A stretch of 64,000 bases of DNA. Origin: Selaginella tamariscina (taxonomy: Eukaryota > Streptophyta > Lycopodiopsida > Selaginellales > Selaginellaceae). A program made the translations under genes and the position numbers. This document shows, piece after piece, positions 35,001 through 47,633 of this stretch. Below the pieces are notes generated by a model. It was given only the letters and a program-made list of their open reading frames with translations. It was not told the DNA's origin and ran no database searches. Position 1 is the stretch's first letter. Every line of letters starts with the position of its first letter. The stretch lies in the NCBI GenBank assembly GCA_003024785.1, contig PUQB01000054.1:715291-779290 (forward strand), in the 5' to 3' direction.

Positions 35001-36047
35001 AATAATTTGTATAATTCTTAAATTTTATGATTAAACCATACTTAACCATTCTCGTTAAAATTCCATGTACAAAAGAAAAATCATATAAATTTTCATTTCC
35101 TTATCAATTTTAAGGAATTTAATCATTAAAGAAACTAGTTTCACATTAAATCTTTTTTATTTTTTTAAATAAGAAATTTTAATTTTTTCATTTTTTAAGA
35201 TAAAGTACTTGGACCATGTCATTACATAATCTTATAATTATAAATAAGGGTTGGTGAGAACCCATAACACTTAATTATTTCTTTATATAATGGTGTAAAT
35301 CAAATTCATTTGTATCACTTAATTATTCCTTTATATAATGGTATAAGTCAAACTCATTTGCATCATTTAATTATTTTTTTATACAATGGTGTAAGTCAAA
35401 CACATTTGCATTACTTAATTATTTTAAATTAAAGAAATTTTTTAAAGGGGCAATGAGAATGAGTTTTTACCCATTTATAATATAGAATAACATTCATACT
35501 TGTCTTGAGATTCACATAATATATATATATAATCACATTAGACATTCATAATAACTTAATATAGTTATTAATGTAATAGGATATACTTATTATATCATAT
35601 CTTATTGTACCTTAGAAATTAACTTTACTTTTGTTATTTTAAAACTTTTTATTTTATTTATATTAAATTAAAGAATTTCAGGTAAATAAAATGCATTATT
35701 GTAAGTGCACAACAACATTTTAGAGTACGTTATATTGGAACTTATTTTTGTTAAAGTATAGTCATGTTTTAAAAATTTATTAAAAGGAATACAAAGTTAT
35801 ACCATATCACGTATAAAATTAAAATTTATTATCTGATGTAATTAGTTAATAATTAAAAGTATATAATTATTATTAAAATCAGTGATTTTCTATAAAATTT
35901 ATATTGTAATATAATATAACGAAAGAAAAATTTATCAACATATGAATTTAGCTTAATATACTAAAATGTTATTATTTTTTAATGTCTTAATATTAATATA
36001 CCTGTAATATATACGTTACATAAATTTACAAAACAACATCCTTATAA

Positions 36048-36750
36048 ACCATAGTTTCATAATAGCTTTCTTTATCACAAGTACTATAAATATTTAAATT
36101 AGAACTTTGTTATGTAAACTCACCTGCATGTTATATTTCATGTTGTGTGTACACACTCCTCCACTATTTGTTAGTAGGAAGTTAATTTATAAAATGATTA
36201 TATTCTTAAATTCCGATTTATGAATTCACATCCATGACTTTATAATAAATGTATTGATCTTTATTTATCCTTGCATTTAAGTTACCATCTTATCTCATAC
36301 CATAACATATATACATTCACAAACACATTATCTTGTATACAAAAATGTGTTCATATATAAATAATTTAATCAAAACATAAACAAATATAGATACTATTTT
36401 CCAGGAAGTTTTGATGATAACCAAACGATTAACTAGATGATTATTAACAATGTGTATAAAAATTTCACATTTTTAAATAAAATAAAATAATGGATGGGTT
36501 ATTATGCCAAATAACAATAAATGTCATTCATATTGTATAATCTGTACAATAAATAAACATGTAGATGATATTTAATAATAAAACATAAAAGAGTATATAA
36601 TATATATATATAGTTTCATTAACACATATCATAAACATAATAGGCATATCATTTTATAGATTAGCGTATTATGGAGAAATACGGCGGGAAGAAATAGTGT
36701 CCATTCAACGGTCTACGGAACATTTCTGGTCAACATAACACGGCTATGCA
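36048..36750. other. AT-rich spacer
   Basis: No gene seen between the end of the duplicated segment and the hairpin at 36756. Confidence 0.5.
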
Positions 36751-36755
36751 TACCT

Positions 36756-36826
36756 AAGTTGACCAAGGCAGTCAGTCAAGTTTGTTGCGCCCTAAAACAA
36801 ACTTGACTGACTGCCTTGGTCAACTT
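36756..36826. repeat. Perfect 31-bp inverted repeat with 9-base loop
   Basis: Arms AAGTTGACCAAGGCAGTCAG.. (36756-36786) and the exact reverse complement (36796-36826), loop GCGCCCTAA. A transcript would fold into a long hairpin. The arms contain TTGAC cores on both strands. It is about 1.1 kb upstream of the CAF1 gene. Confidence 0.9.
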
Positions 36827-37005
36827 GACTTGACCAAGTCAACTCAGAATTGACGTATCAAATTCTACCACCCTTGATGTGAACACCTACGATTGATAAC
36901 CACATATTACCGTATACAAGATAATGTGTATGTGTATATGTACGTTATTGTATGTATGCGTATAAACTCATATAATCATATAAATTATATATATGGAGAT
37001 CTAAC

Positions 37006-37007
37006 AG

Positions 37008-37035
<28 letters not shown>
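37006..37035. repeat. (TA)n microsatellite
   Basis: About 14 TA units. A shorter one is at 37339-37357. Confidence 0.8.
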
Positions 37036-37038
<3 letters not shown>

Positions 37039-37379
37039 GATTTCTTTTTATTTTTCTTTTATATATATAATGTATAAAACAAATGAATGCATTTCCTTCC
37101 AGGAACATGCTTAAATATTTACAAATAAACGTGTTCAGATCCCTTTTGTCCTCACGAATATCTGTCCTGTATAGAACCTACGTGACACGTAAACAGACAC
37201 ATACATATACATGTATGTGCGTGGTGAAGGTAAATATATATATGTTTCTAGATAAGACACGTTGATTACATTATATATACGGTAATATTCGTATCCAAAT
37301 CGTATACATACGCGAGTCGGTTGCTTGCTGCTATATCAAATATATATATATATATATTATACGATATCTAAATACCGTA

Positions 37380-37938
37380 CAGTGGCCCACAATGCGCGGT
37401 ACGGAGTCGGCCCTGCCACAGCCTGTCACGCGTGGACGCGAAAGGGACTATCTAATCTGATTAAAGTCCGCCCGTGTGACGACGGACGCAAAGCACTCAT
37501 TCAAATCCGACTTAAGGCGGTCCAACACGTGGCAGATCTGACGGCGGAACTCGAAGACCCATTGCAAACCGACTTACTTAAACCAAATTTCCCCTTATAG
37601 AACCCTACTATTGTCCTATCGATCTATCAAGAATTGGAGGCCTGTGCGTCGATTTCTTCATAGATTCATAGGCGCCGTGTGTCGGAGTGCGCTAGATCGG
37701 TGGAATTCGCGTTACGGGGGATCTCGAGGTCTGTGATTCATAGGCGTCGTTGTGATTCGAATTGGCGTGTGAAATTCACCAAATCGGTGGATTTCGCGTC
37801 CACAGGGTTAGGGTCTGAGCGATCTGATGATTTTTAGCTGTTTCGGGGCTGTAGAACAGTTAGATCGTCGTCTCCAGAGAGGTTACAGGTCATATCGCTG
37901 CAAGCGAAAGCAACCGATCAGTCCAGATCCTCACTAGT
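37380..37938 (+). promoter_or_regulatory. GC-richer leader and promoter region of CAF1
   Basis: Base composition changes sharply at about 37380 from AT-rich to CG-containing sequence, without repeats. An open frame to 37600 has no similarity that I recognise, and its codons do not continue into CAF1. It is probably promoter plus 5' UTR. Two similar 15-base phrases (cataggcgccgtgtg, cataggcgtcgttgt) lie at about 37667 and 37739. Confidence 0.45.
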
Positions 37939-38769
37939 ATGTCAAATTTTCCGAAGGGCGGCAATTTAAAGATCAGGGACGTATGGGCCAGCAATTTGGA
38001 GGACGAAATCGCCTTTATACGCAACATAGTGGATGATTACCCTTACTTGGCTATGGATACGGAGTTTCCTGGGGTGGTAGTTCGTCCTGTTGGGACGTTC
38101 CGTAACAGTGCTGAGTACCACTACCAGACGCTCCGACAGAATGTCAACATGCTTAAGCTTCTCCAACTGGGACTCACGTTCTGTGATGAAGAAGGGAATC
38201 TACCCAAGTGCGAGACTGGTGAGTACTGTGTGTGGCAGTTCAACTTCAGGGAGTTCAACCTGCGGGAGGATGTGTATGCACAGGACTCAATCGAGCTTCT
38301 GAAGCAGTCCGGGATTGATTTCCAGAAGAATGAAGAGAAGGGCGTGGATTCACGTATCTTCGGGGAGCTCCTAATGTCATCCGGCGTTGTCCTGACCGAC
38401 TCGGTGCATTGGATAACTTTCCACAGTGCTTACGACTTTGGATATCTCCTGAAGCTGCTCACTTGCCAGAACCTGCCTGCGCAGGAGTCCGAGTTCTTCA
38501 ACCTCTTACGTTTGTACTTCCCGGTGATTTTTGATATCAAGTATATGATGAAATTTGTGGATCATCTACACGGGGGTTTGAACAGGCTAGCCGAGCTGCT
38601 GGATGTGGAGCGTATCGGACCGTGTCACCAGGCAGGGTCGGACAGCTTGCTGACCTCGTGTGCGTTTCGGAGGCTGAGGGATACATGCTTCAAGGACACC
38701 GCGCACAAGTTTACCGGTGTGCTTTATGGACTCGGCTCGGACAATGCGAGCAATGACAACACTAACTAA
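37939..38769 (+). CDS. CAF1: CCR4-associated factor 1 (CAF1/POP2) deadenylase
   Basis: 276 residues, single exon, the usual length for plant CAF1. It is the DEDD-type 3'-5' exonuclease of the CCR4-NOT complex, which shortens poly(A) tails of mRNA in the cytoplasm. Visible catalytic residues: Asp40 and Glu42 in AMDTEFPG, Asp166 in [10 protein letters not shown], and His230 plus Asp235 in [10 protein letters not shown]. The start [16 protein letters not shown] fits the family. No frame break, in contrast to the neighbours. The next gene, a PPR gene, is convergent. Plants have several CAF1 paralogues, many stress-induced and intronless; which one this is cannot be told. Confidence 0.95.
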   Translation: MSNFPKGGNLKIRDVWASNLEDEIAFIRNIVDDYPYLAMDTEFPGVVVRPVGTFRNSAEYHYQTLRQNVNMLKLLQLGLTFCDEEGNLPKCETGEYCVWQFNFREFNLREDVYAQDSIELLKQSGIDFQKNEEKGVDSRIFGELLMSSGVVLTDSVHWITFHSAYDFGYLLKLLTCQNLPAQESEFFNLLRLYFPVIFDIKYMMKFVDHLHGGLNRLAELLDVERIGPCHQAGSDSLLTSCAFRRLRDTCFKDTAHKFTGVLYGLGSDNASNDNTN

Positions 38770-38916
38770 GCTGGTTTGTATACACTGGAGAGAAATGTTG
38801 CCGCTCTTTGTACACTTACAGTGTGCGGACAAAGTCCGACAATTTTTCTTACATATTTAATGTTTAGTTTCTTTTATTTAATAATAGTCTCTAAAGTTTT
38901 TTTTATTGATTCTTTG

Positions 38917-38947
<31 letters not shown>

Positions 38948-39148
38948 CTGAGATGTTGTGAGTATCTTCTTTTTCAGGCTTTAGGTGGATGGGTTTGCGT
39001 GGTGGTGGCCGGCCGGTGCAGTGCAGTCCATTATATACGGATGCTTCAGATCCTCTAGGTGAGTTAGTTTTACTTGATAATTAAGTATCATAAACATATA
39101 TAGAATATACGAGGTTGGTGATCTATCATATTTCATAGCATGTATGTA
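38770..39148. other. Convergent spacer with (TA)n
   Basis: 3' region between CAF1 and the minus-strand PPR gene, with a (TA)n run at about 38918-38942. No gene. Confidence 0.5.
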
Positions 39149-41290
39149 TTAACACCCAGTCCAGACATCATCTGTTATGTAACTTAACCTCTTGCTAAAT
39201 CCGCCCTTCTTAAGGGCAAGCTGCTCCTTTAACTTCCCCTTAACTCCTCCACGCCAGTTAAGCCCATTAACGAACCGATGATTGTTAACCTTCCCAAGCG
39301 TATACCACGTCGGCTCCGGTGGTAGCTTCTTAAACCTCCCAAACTTCCATCTCAAAAACTTGACATCTTTCTTCCACTGGCGCTTCGCCTCTTGTAACCT
39401 CCGTACGGTTGAGTTGAGGTTGAGGAGCAGAATGTAGGGGCCTGGTTTGGAAGGGTTAATCTCTAAGGCTTTCTCTGCGGCAATCTTGCCGAGTTTGACG
39501 TCGCCATGCAGCCGACATCCACCCAGTAAGCTTGTCCATTCTGTATCCCCTGGTTCATACTCCATGCTCTCTATCACTCTCTTGGCACTCTTGAGATACC
39601 CAGCACGAGCTAGTACATATATCAAACACCTGTAGTGTTCGATCCCGGGGTGTATCCCGTAATCCACCTTCATAGACCGGAAAACCTCGGTTCCTTGTTC
39701 GTGGTAACCGCCCGACCACAGGCGGACAAGATCGACAGTAACGTTATAGTGTTGGGCGTGACCCCATCAAGCTGCATGTTCCTGAAGAACTTCAAGGCCT
39801 GCCCGGCGTGTCCGTAGAGACCATGGGCGGCTATGAGTGAGTTACAGTACCACGCTACAGGAGCTCCTCAGTACAAACTTCTTGATGTTCTTAGAGTTGG
39901 CACATCTGGCATACATGTTGAGGAGTGCGATCTGGATGCCTGGCGAGTGGTAGAGTTCCTTATCGGACGACCTTATCTGTGACTGAATCCGTCTCCCTTG
40001 GTCTACATCCCCAAGCCGCGCACACGCGCCGAGAATACTCGTGAATGTTGCCTCGTCCGGCTCGATTCCTCCGCGGGTTCCCATCTTTCCAAAGAAGTTG
40101 AGAGCGTCAGTCGCCTCACCTGAGTGTACGTATGCCGCAAGCATCCCATTCCACGACACCACGTCTCGAGTTTCGTCGGGAATGCGATCGAAGACTTCCT
40201 TGGCCTTCATTAGACTCCCGCATTTTGTATACATGTTCATCAGGGAGTTCATCAAAACAACGCCTGGTCGTGGATCGGTTAGAAGAATTCTCTCATGTAT
40301 CCGACACCCATCCGTGAGAGCTTCTTCCCCCAGTGCAGAACAGACCGTAAGCACGCTCGTGAACGTCACGTTGTTGGCTGCACGCCTTCGAGGCACATTC
40401 TATGGTACAGTTCTAGTCCCTTTGAGATCTCATCAACTTGGGCATACGCAGCAATCATCGCAGTCCAGCTTACCACACTCTTCCGCTCGATGCCCATGAA
40501 GACTTCCTCGGCGTCCTTGAGGCTTCCACATCTCGCATACATGTTTACAAGAGCAGAAGATACCGCATCGTCCTGTTGGACGCCGCTGGAGAGGACAACC
40601 CCGTGAACCGACTTGAGAGTCTTGAGGGTCGAGCACGCAGCAATCGCTGTGGAGAATGAAAACTCGTCGGGTTGAATCCCCTCGGAATGCATCCTGTGGT
40701 AGAGATCGATAGCCTCGTTGGTATGCCCAGCTCGGGCATACGCTGCAAGCATCGCATTCCATGCGATAATGTCCTTTTCTGGCATGCTACTGAACATGTT
40801 TCGCGCTTCGTTTACATGTCCGGATTTGGCATACATATTCAGAATCGCAGTCTCGACAACAAGGTTGCAGTTCAACTGCCCGGAGAGAACTCCGGAGTGG
40901 ATTTCTTTACCTGTTTCGAGGTCCCCGATATAAGCGCATGCACCAAGAACACTTGCCAGGATGAAACAGTCGGGCTTGACGTCTCCGTTTTTCTGCATTC
41001 TGTGGAAGAGCTCAATGGCTTCAGAGGGGTGGCCCTTCTGGGCATATGCCGAGATCATGAGTCCCCAAGAGAAGACATTCCGGATCGGTATTGATTCAAA
41101 CGCTAGCCTTGCGTCTTCGATGCTCCCGCATTTGCCATACATTTGTACCAGCAGGTTCCCCAGGAAGGAATCGTGTGAGTGAGCTGTGGAGATTATATGT
41201 GCATGGATCTTCTTGCCTTGAGACAATGTCCTGGTGTTCCCACATTGCCGGAGGAGAGCTGCATAATTTGCCTGGGAAGGATTAGTGCCA
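39149..41290 (-). pseudogene. PLS-type PPR protein with E-like end, frame broken
   Basis: Three long readings cover one gene: 40366-41226, 39842-40396 and 39149-39673. N-terminal part: NYAALLRQCGN, then GKKIHAHI and GNLLVQMYGKCG, typical of lycophyte PPR proteins. PPR repeats follow (VFSWGLMISAYAQKG, IIAWNAMLAAYARAG, VVSWTAMIAAYAQ). Near the end are an E-motif-like part (EWTSLLGGCRLHGDV) and a degenerate E+-like part (VNNHRFVNGLNW). No DYW domain. The family binds organelle RNA and acts in editing or processing. Frames change near 40380 and between about 39670 and 39870, and also upstream of 41290, so the true start is unclear. It is either decayed or affected by sequencing indels. Confidence 0.8.
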
Positions 41291-44200
41291 AGATGGTTGG
41301 GCTTCTTCTAAGCTATCTATGTGAAGAGTGCAGAAGAGTCTGTACTTCAAGTAGTGAACATTGCGTATGAACACTGAGCTGATCATTAAAATATTTGACT
41401 GGGCTTGACTTGTTATTGACCAAATGGCATTGACGAACATTGACTCGCGCTGTATGCTATGTTCCAGTCATATTCCATAAAATGCAATTATTGTAATACA
41501 TAACAATTATAAATTTAATAAAAATTAACGTTTAGAGTTTATACTTGTAATTAAGAAAATAAAAGAAATTCTAAATTTATATTTTTACTTGTGTTCATGC
41601 GCTAATAAAACGTAAATAATAGTTATAAATTTGATAAAAATCCTGAGGGTAAGTAAGAATATAAATTCTTCTAATTATAAAATTTTAAAATACTTAGTTA
41701 TTTCATTGACCAATAAATTATGTAACAATTACTATAGTTGGAATAATTATTAATACAATGGATAAATAATATGGTTTAAACATATAAAAATCCTAAGGAA
41801 AAATAAGGTTTTAGATTAGAAAGTTTATTCTTGTAATTAAGAAAATAAAAGGAATTTAAAACTAATATCTTTGGTTGTGTTACATACTATATATGGCTTA
41901 ATTAAAATTAAAAACAGAATTATAAATTTGATGAAAATCCTAAGGTTTTGGATTAAAGCGTTTATTCTTATAATTAAGAATATAAAAGAAATTAAAAAAG
42001 ACACACCCTTTAAGGTTATGAATTATCTTGTAATTAAGAAATTTAAAAATAATCTTTTTAATTATTCATTAAGCAATAAATTATGTAACAATTATTAATT
42101 TATTAGATAAATGGTGGAATAAATATTTTATAATGAATAAATAATATGGTTTACCAAACATTGTAATAGATTTGCTGTTAATATGATTCATTATATAATT
42201 TATATATAGTAATGTATTTGAATATATTAATTTTTAATAACTTTATTTAAAAATTTATGATTTTGTTTTATTTGTCTGAAACTTTGTTTTTGAAAAAATT
42301 GTTGAATAAAGTTTTTTAAAAATATTTACCTTTTGTTAAAAAAATTATTTTCATTTTTATTTTTAACATGTTTTATTGTGCCTTATTTTAACTGTAGGAG
42401 TATGAGCATGTGCTTGCTTGAAAGGTTTCCTGCATGCTATATCGGGTTCAGATCTTATTTTATATTATAAGTAAAATTAAATATAATATATAATCGAAAT
42501 AAAGGTTTAATTCTTTTTATTAATTTGATTAAAGTTGCATTATATAACATGTTTAATTAATAATTAATTTGAAATAATAAAGAGACTCGAAATAAAAAAT
42601 TTAATCGTAAATACCATGATATATTATTGTATACACACAGATGCACACATGCACACACCAATACATTGAGTAAATGACATGGTAACCTCACACCAATAAC
42701 ACTTGCTTAAACATGTATTGTATATTTTATAATTAATTATTTATAATCACAACTTTGAATAAATTATTGAATTAAATACATAAATTTGGAGTTGTTGTTA
42801 TCTTTATCATTTTAATTTATACTATTTTAAAACATTTATTTTTCCTTATTATTTTTAATCATGCATGTCATTTCATCTTTCACAACCAATTATAAATAAT
42901 CAATAATCATTGATTATATGTTCATCACCAATGTTTTTTTTTTTTTTTTAATATATATGTAAATTTATTATTATTATATCTTTAAAATGTCAACCCTATA
43001 GAGTTATTATTTTTTTGAGTAACTTTGTTCATGTTAGAATTGAGCATTTAATAATTCACTTTTAAATATGTTTAAATAATAAACTTTTATTATAACAATT
43101 AACCTTATTAAATAAATTCATTTGAGTTGGAAACAAAATACATATTTCAAACTTTTAAGAAAATAAAATACACATAGAACAAATGTTATTATGTAATGTA
43201 TTAAAAAGTTATGTAATTTTTATTAATTAGTATTTTTAATTTGAACCTTATTACATTTTAACTTAATTAATCATTACATGAAGAACATTATTTTATAATA
43301 AAAATAATTATTTTATTGATTTTTAAGTAAAGCACGAATGAAGAAAACATAAGTTATGAGAGTTGTTTTTTATATTATAAATCAAATTTAAGTTTGTTAT
43401 TAAAATAATAATAATAACAAATACCAAATAAATAAATAAAATAAAATAATGGATTGTTTATAAGTGGTAATGACCCATGTATAAGATTTCTTATTTAAAT
43501 AAGATAAATTCTTAATATTAATAATTTTTATTTGTCCTTAATTATAAAGATGTATTTTTATCCTCATATAAATCTTGTTCATGTATATTAAAAATAAAGT
43601 TTAAAATTTAATTTTATATAATTAAATAACATTATAAAATCAAATGAACCACATATTAATTTTGCATTTTGTAAGATTTATTGTTGTTATATCATTTTAT
43701 AGTTGTAAATCTTAAATTTTTATTATGTACTCTACTTTTATACCAAGAAAATCATAAGCTTAATATTAAATAAATTAAATTATACTTTATATAACCTTAT
43801 TTTTAATTATACGATTATGTTTTCAGTACTAGTTCCTTGAAAATAATAATGAATGATTAACATTAAAGATTTTAATGAAATGTAATTGTTTAAAATAGAA
43901 TAATAAATTCTTCATTTATTAAAGAATCTTCTTAATAAATTATAACTTATGTATTTTAATTTTTAAAAAATTTATAAACCTTTATCACGTAATAGTGCAA
44001 ACACATTATCTTATAAGAAGATTTGTGAAGAATTAATTTTCTTTATGTGGTCAATTGACATTTATTCTATATATTTTTTGTTAGGTTCAAAGGTTCTATA
44101 AACTTAAAATAAAAGCCAAATAAGAAATTATTCTTAATAAATTTTTTTTCCAAGCTAATATGACATGGTATATCATTAAATTCTTTATAATATTTATACA

Positions 44201-44835
44201 TAATAAATTTTATGATTGCTAGTACAATTTTTAATCACATTGACACTTCTTTTAAACATATGTATTACAACCCAAACACACCAATTATTAATTTTATAAC
44301 AAAGCAATGAGTTTTTTAATGCACCATTAAATAAATATTTAAGCTAGTTAAGCTAGTTGATTGACTTTGTTATAGGTCAAACTTAAGTACATGTGGTTGA
44401 AACAATAATAATGATTAATCTATTGAGAGAAAATATAATTAAGTTGGCTTAAATTATTTTATGAAAAGTTATCACATGCTTTTGTTAAAATTATTAACTT
44501 TTTGAAAGGAAAAAATTTAACCTAAGTTTTTCACATTCCATTAGATGTATTCCAATGTGTCGCATTGTTTAATTGACTTTTGTGAGTAATTTTTTAATTT
44601 TAAAAACACATTCATTAAGCAATAAGAATTATCATATAAAGAAAGTTAGAATAGACCATACTTTGAAATTATGATGATGGATTTATAAAATATATCTTAA
44701 TGATTTTTAAACTTTATTATTACTATATAGTGCCTTTTACACAATATTTAAAAATCACTTTGTAAGCTTTTCTTTATTTAATTTATAATAAAACAAAATA
44801 TATCAAATACATTATTATATATGTGTATTTGGTTA
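41291..44835. other. AT-rich intergenic DNA
   Basis: No gene. Five TTGAC cores occur within 41395-41444, just upstream of the PPR gene. Around 41480-42100 a loose repeat (attaagaaaataaaag...) recurs; ORFs here are AT-rich chance readings. Confidence 0.5.
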
Positions 44836-44839
44836 TCGG

Positions 44840-45390
44840 GAACTCTACATGCTAGATGGGTTGACTTAGGTGGTCTTGATGATCATTAGGATGTTGTTGC
44901 CAATGCCCAATCTTGAGGTTCTAAGTTAGGGGTCCGACCGTTACTTAGGATGTACTAGAAGGTGTAATAGTGGCCTCTGCCTGGATGTCATAAGGGTCCG
45001 TGTACTAGTGGAGTGAAACTCCCCTTTTATTGGTGTGCGGGTCGTTGAGGTGGGAGCAAGAAGAGAGAGAAAGGAGGATGGGAATGGCAACAATAAACAG
45101 AAAAGATGTATATATTGCTACTTAAAGATACAAGGTGGCCCCTTTTGCAACAAGACACACAAGAAGATGAATTAGAAGGACTCCTACTCATTGCTTACCT
45201 TCCTACTTATATAATGGGTTGGATGGTACTAGGATGTAGAACATATGGCACTCCCTCACTAACCCGCCGCCCTATCCCATGGTCTTATCTTACTGACTTA
45301 ATGCACCTCTCTCACATGTGCCGTCTTTAGTACCTTGGTAGTTGGTCCGGATGATCGGATTTAACATGTTATTAGCACCATCTAACAATC
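44840..45390 (-). repeat. GC-richer island, possible solo LTR
   Basis: A sharp island of mixed composition in AT-rich DNA. On the minus strand it begins TGTTAGATGGTGCTAATAACA (45387 leftward), has a TATA-like TATATAAG at about 45206-45213 and TTTATTG after it, in LTR-like order. The other end and a target duplication are not clear. The ORF 45106-45330 on the plus strand is not convincing. Confidence 0.35.
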
Positions 45391-46780
45391 GGTGTTGTCA
45401 GTTTGTACCTACTATACGTCCCCACTCCTCCATTTGGCCTTCCTTATGAATTGCCACTTAACTAGACATTTAAACATCAATATTATTTATATTGTACATA
45501 TAAATGCAACCCGAAGGTAAACATCTTTTAACATCAACATCAACAATTGTTTGGATCAACTCATGTGAGCTTCATGTCCCTCAAATATTAGTTATTTTTC
45601 AATGTATAATATAATAATTATATATAATTAAATAATACATTTATGATATTAAATTATTAATAATATTGATTACTCATAATATTACTTATAACAAAGCGGA
45701 AGTTTTGTATATTCTAAGATAAGATTAATTATTATTTTAAAAAAAAATTAATTATCTATGCAATTATTTAATGGGTGAGCAAGACGATTACTATCAACTA
45801 TAATGTTGTGAATAATTGATTTGTTATTTTAGTTTGATGTGATAAATGATCACATTAAGAGGTCCTAAATATGTTGTAATAATTTGTATATATTATGTGC
45901 ATGCTTCTTCAAGCACATATATGAAGAACATATTCTTAAGATAATTAGATTCGATAAATATGAAAATATAAAATAAAACTCATTTATTAACCAAAAATAA
46001 TCATGTCATAAGAAAATATGATATTTTAAATTTATGTGTGTGTTTGGGATTCCTATGTATCATCTCATGGATCTGAAGATACAAACTAAATATTTTCATT
46101 ATTTCATATAGAACCAATTGTTAACTTTAAATATTATTAAATTAATAAACTATAGTTTAATAAATGTTTAATGGCACTAACATCACTTAATAATAATCCA
46201 TCACAAATGATTAAGTTAGTTAAAGTTAACAACAAGAATTAATCATTTATAACTTTTTAATTATTGACGGCCCCCATTTTTTATGTTTTCTTCTCATGTT
46301 TTTCTATATTATTCATAAATACGATATCTTGACCACGTCATTGTATACCGATGATGTCCAATTATACAAATATTTAATAAGTAAATTGTATAAAAAACAC
46401 TTGCATCTTATTATGAGTTATGCTAAATTCACATAGTATTCACTCACCAAAATCTACTTCAATATTCAAATCTTCACCTAACATTATTAAATTTATTGCT
46501 GTACTTTATAATTTCATATTTAAAAAAAATTGTGTACTTTAAAATTTGAGTGTAAATTTCAAATAAAATTAAAATCAAAACTTGAAAATTCAATATTCCA
46601 AACCCATGAAAATCGTCCTAAGATTGAATGCTCAACTTAATTAAAAGGATTATGAAACCTGCCATTAAATTTGCTATGTTGATCATTACATATAATAGAT
46701 ACCTATTATGCTTAATATATTCCTTAAGCTAAATAAATAATACCTCGAATATTCCGATGGTATATGCTACACCAGGTAGT
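45391..46780. other. AT-rich intergenic DNA
   Basis: No gene seen between the island and the stop codon of TSR1. Confidence 0.5.
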
Positions 46781-47571
46781 CTAGTTACTGCTCTCTGACC
46801 ACTTTGGATATACACGCTTGTATAAGTTCACACATACGGCGTCTCTTTGCTGCACAACTCCATCAAATACACACTTCATGGCCCCTATAACAAGTTGAAA
46901 ATTAGTCGGCGTGTGTCAAAAGACGTACATCTCTCTCTCTCTCACACACACCCTGCGAGCGTGTATATGTGCATACACACTCTTGAAAGTACATTCAAAT
47001 GCATGTGTGCAGCTGCACACACACACACACACACACACCACACACACACATGCACATAGAACGAAACTAACCATGTGTGCCCACGGGCTCCATAATTCGA
47101 CCACGCCTTCCATATTTCGTCCATAACTCCAGCGGCTGCTCAACGAAATCTCTAATTAGACATACACATTAGACAAAATGTGTGGCGTACACACGTATAT
47201 ATACATGTAAGGGCGTATGTATATCCACGATAGTATCAAGTAATTATCACTACTAGAGTAAATGTAATATGAAAATGTAGGTTTCACATATATTACCTTA
47301 AACCATCGAACATCCTCCGGTTATGGAACATATACCGCACGATAGCTTTTCGTTTAGTAACCTTCAGAGGATACCTGTCCAAAAACATTAAAAGATTTAA
47401 CACAAAGATTGTATATATACTGTACATGTGATCTATTATAACAATACCCGGACAGAATTATTTTCTTTAATATTATTCTGTCTGGATCAGAATTTCTTAT
47501 GTTTCCGGAAGCAACAAAACTTAAATCTAAACAAAACGAAAAACAATCAATCGTCTATATATACAAGACTG

Positions 47572-47633
<62 letters not shown>

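Larger units (their letters stand above)
28395..36047. repeat. Segmental duplication, copy 2
   Basis: Matches 590-7782 in direct orientation and ends at the equivalent of 7782. Beyond 36047 the DNA continues without an element, so this end marks the original boundary of the unit. Extra in copy 2: the inverted type B copy at about 30030-30780. Missing: the 3639-3879 MITE. Apart from the small genes it is AT-rich and without genes. Confidence 0.85.

Noticed and set aside
37325..37600. ORF of 91 codons before CAF1
   Set aside because: GC-rich leader or promoter sequence; the start lies in a TA repeat, and no similarity is recognised.
41871..42098. ORF of 75 codons
   Set aside because: Lys/Ile/Asn-rich reading of AT-rich repeats, not coding-like.
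45106..45330. ORF of 74 codons in the GC-richer island
   Set aside because: No domain; the island looks more like an LTR.
46847..47143. Four small ORFs on both strands
   Set aside because: Produced by (CA)n repeats and by shadows of TSR1 exons 22 and 23.
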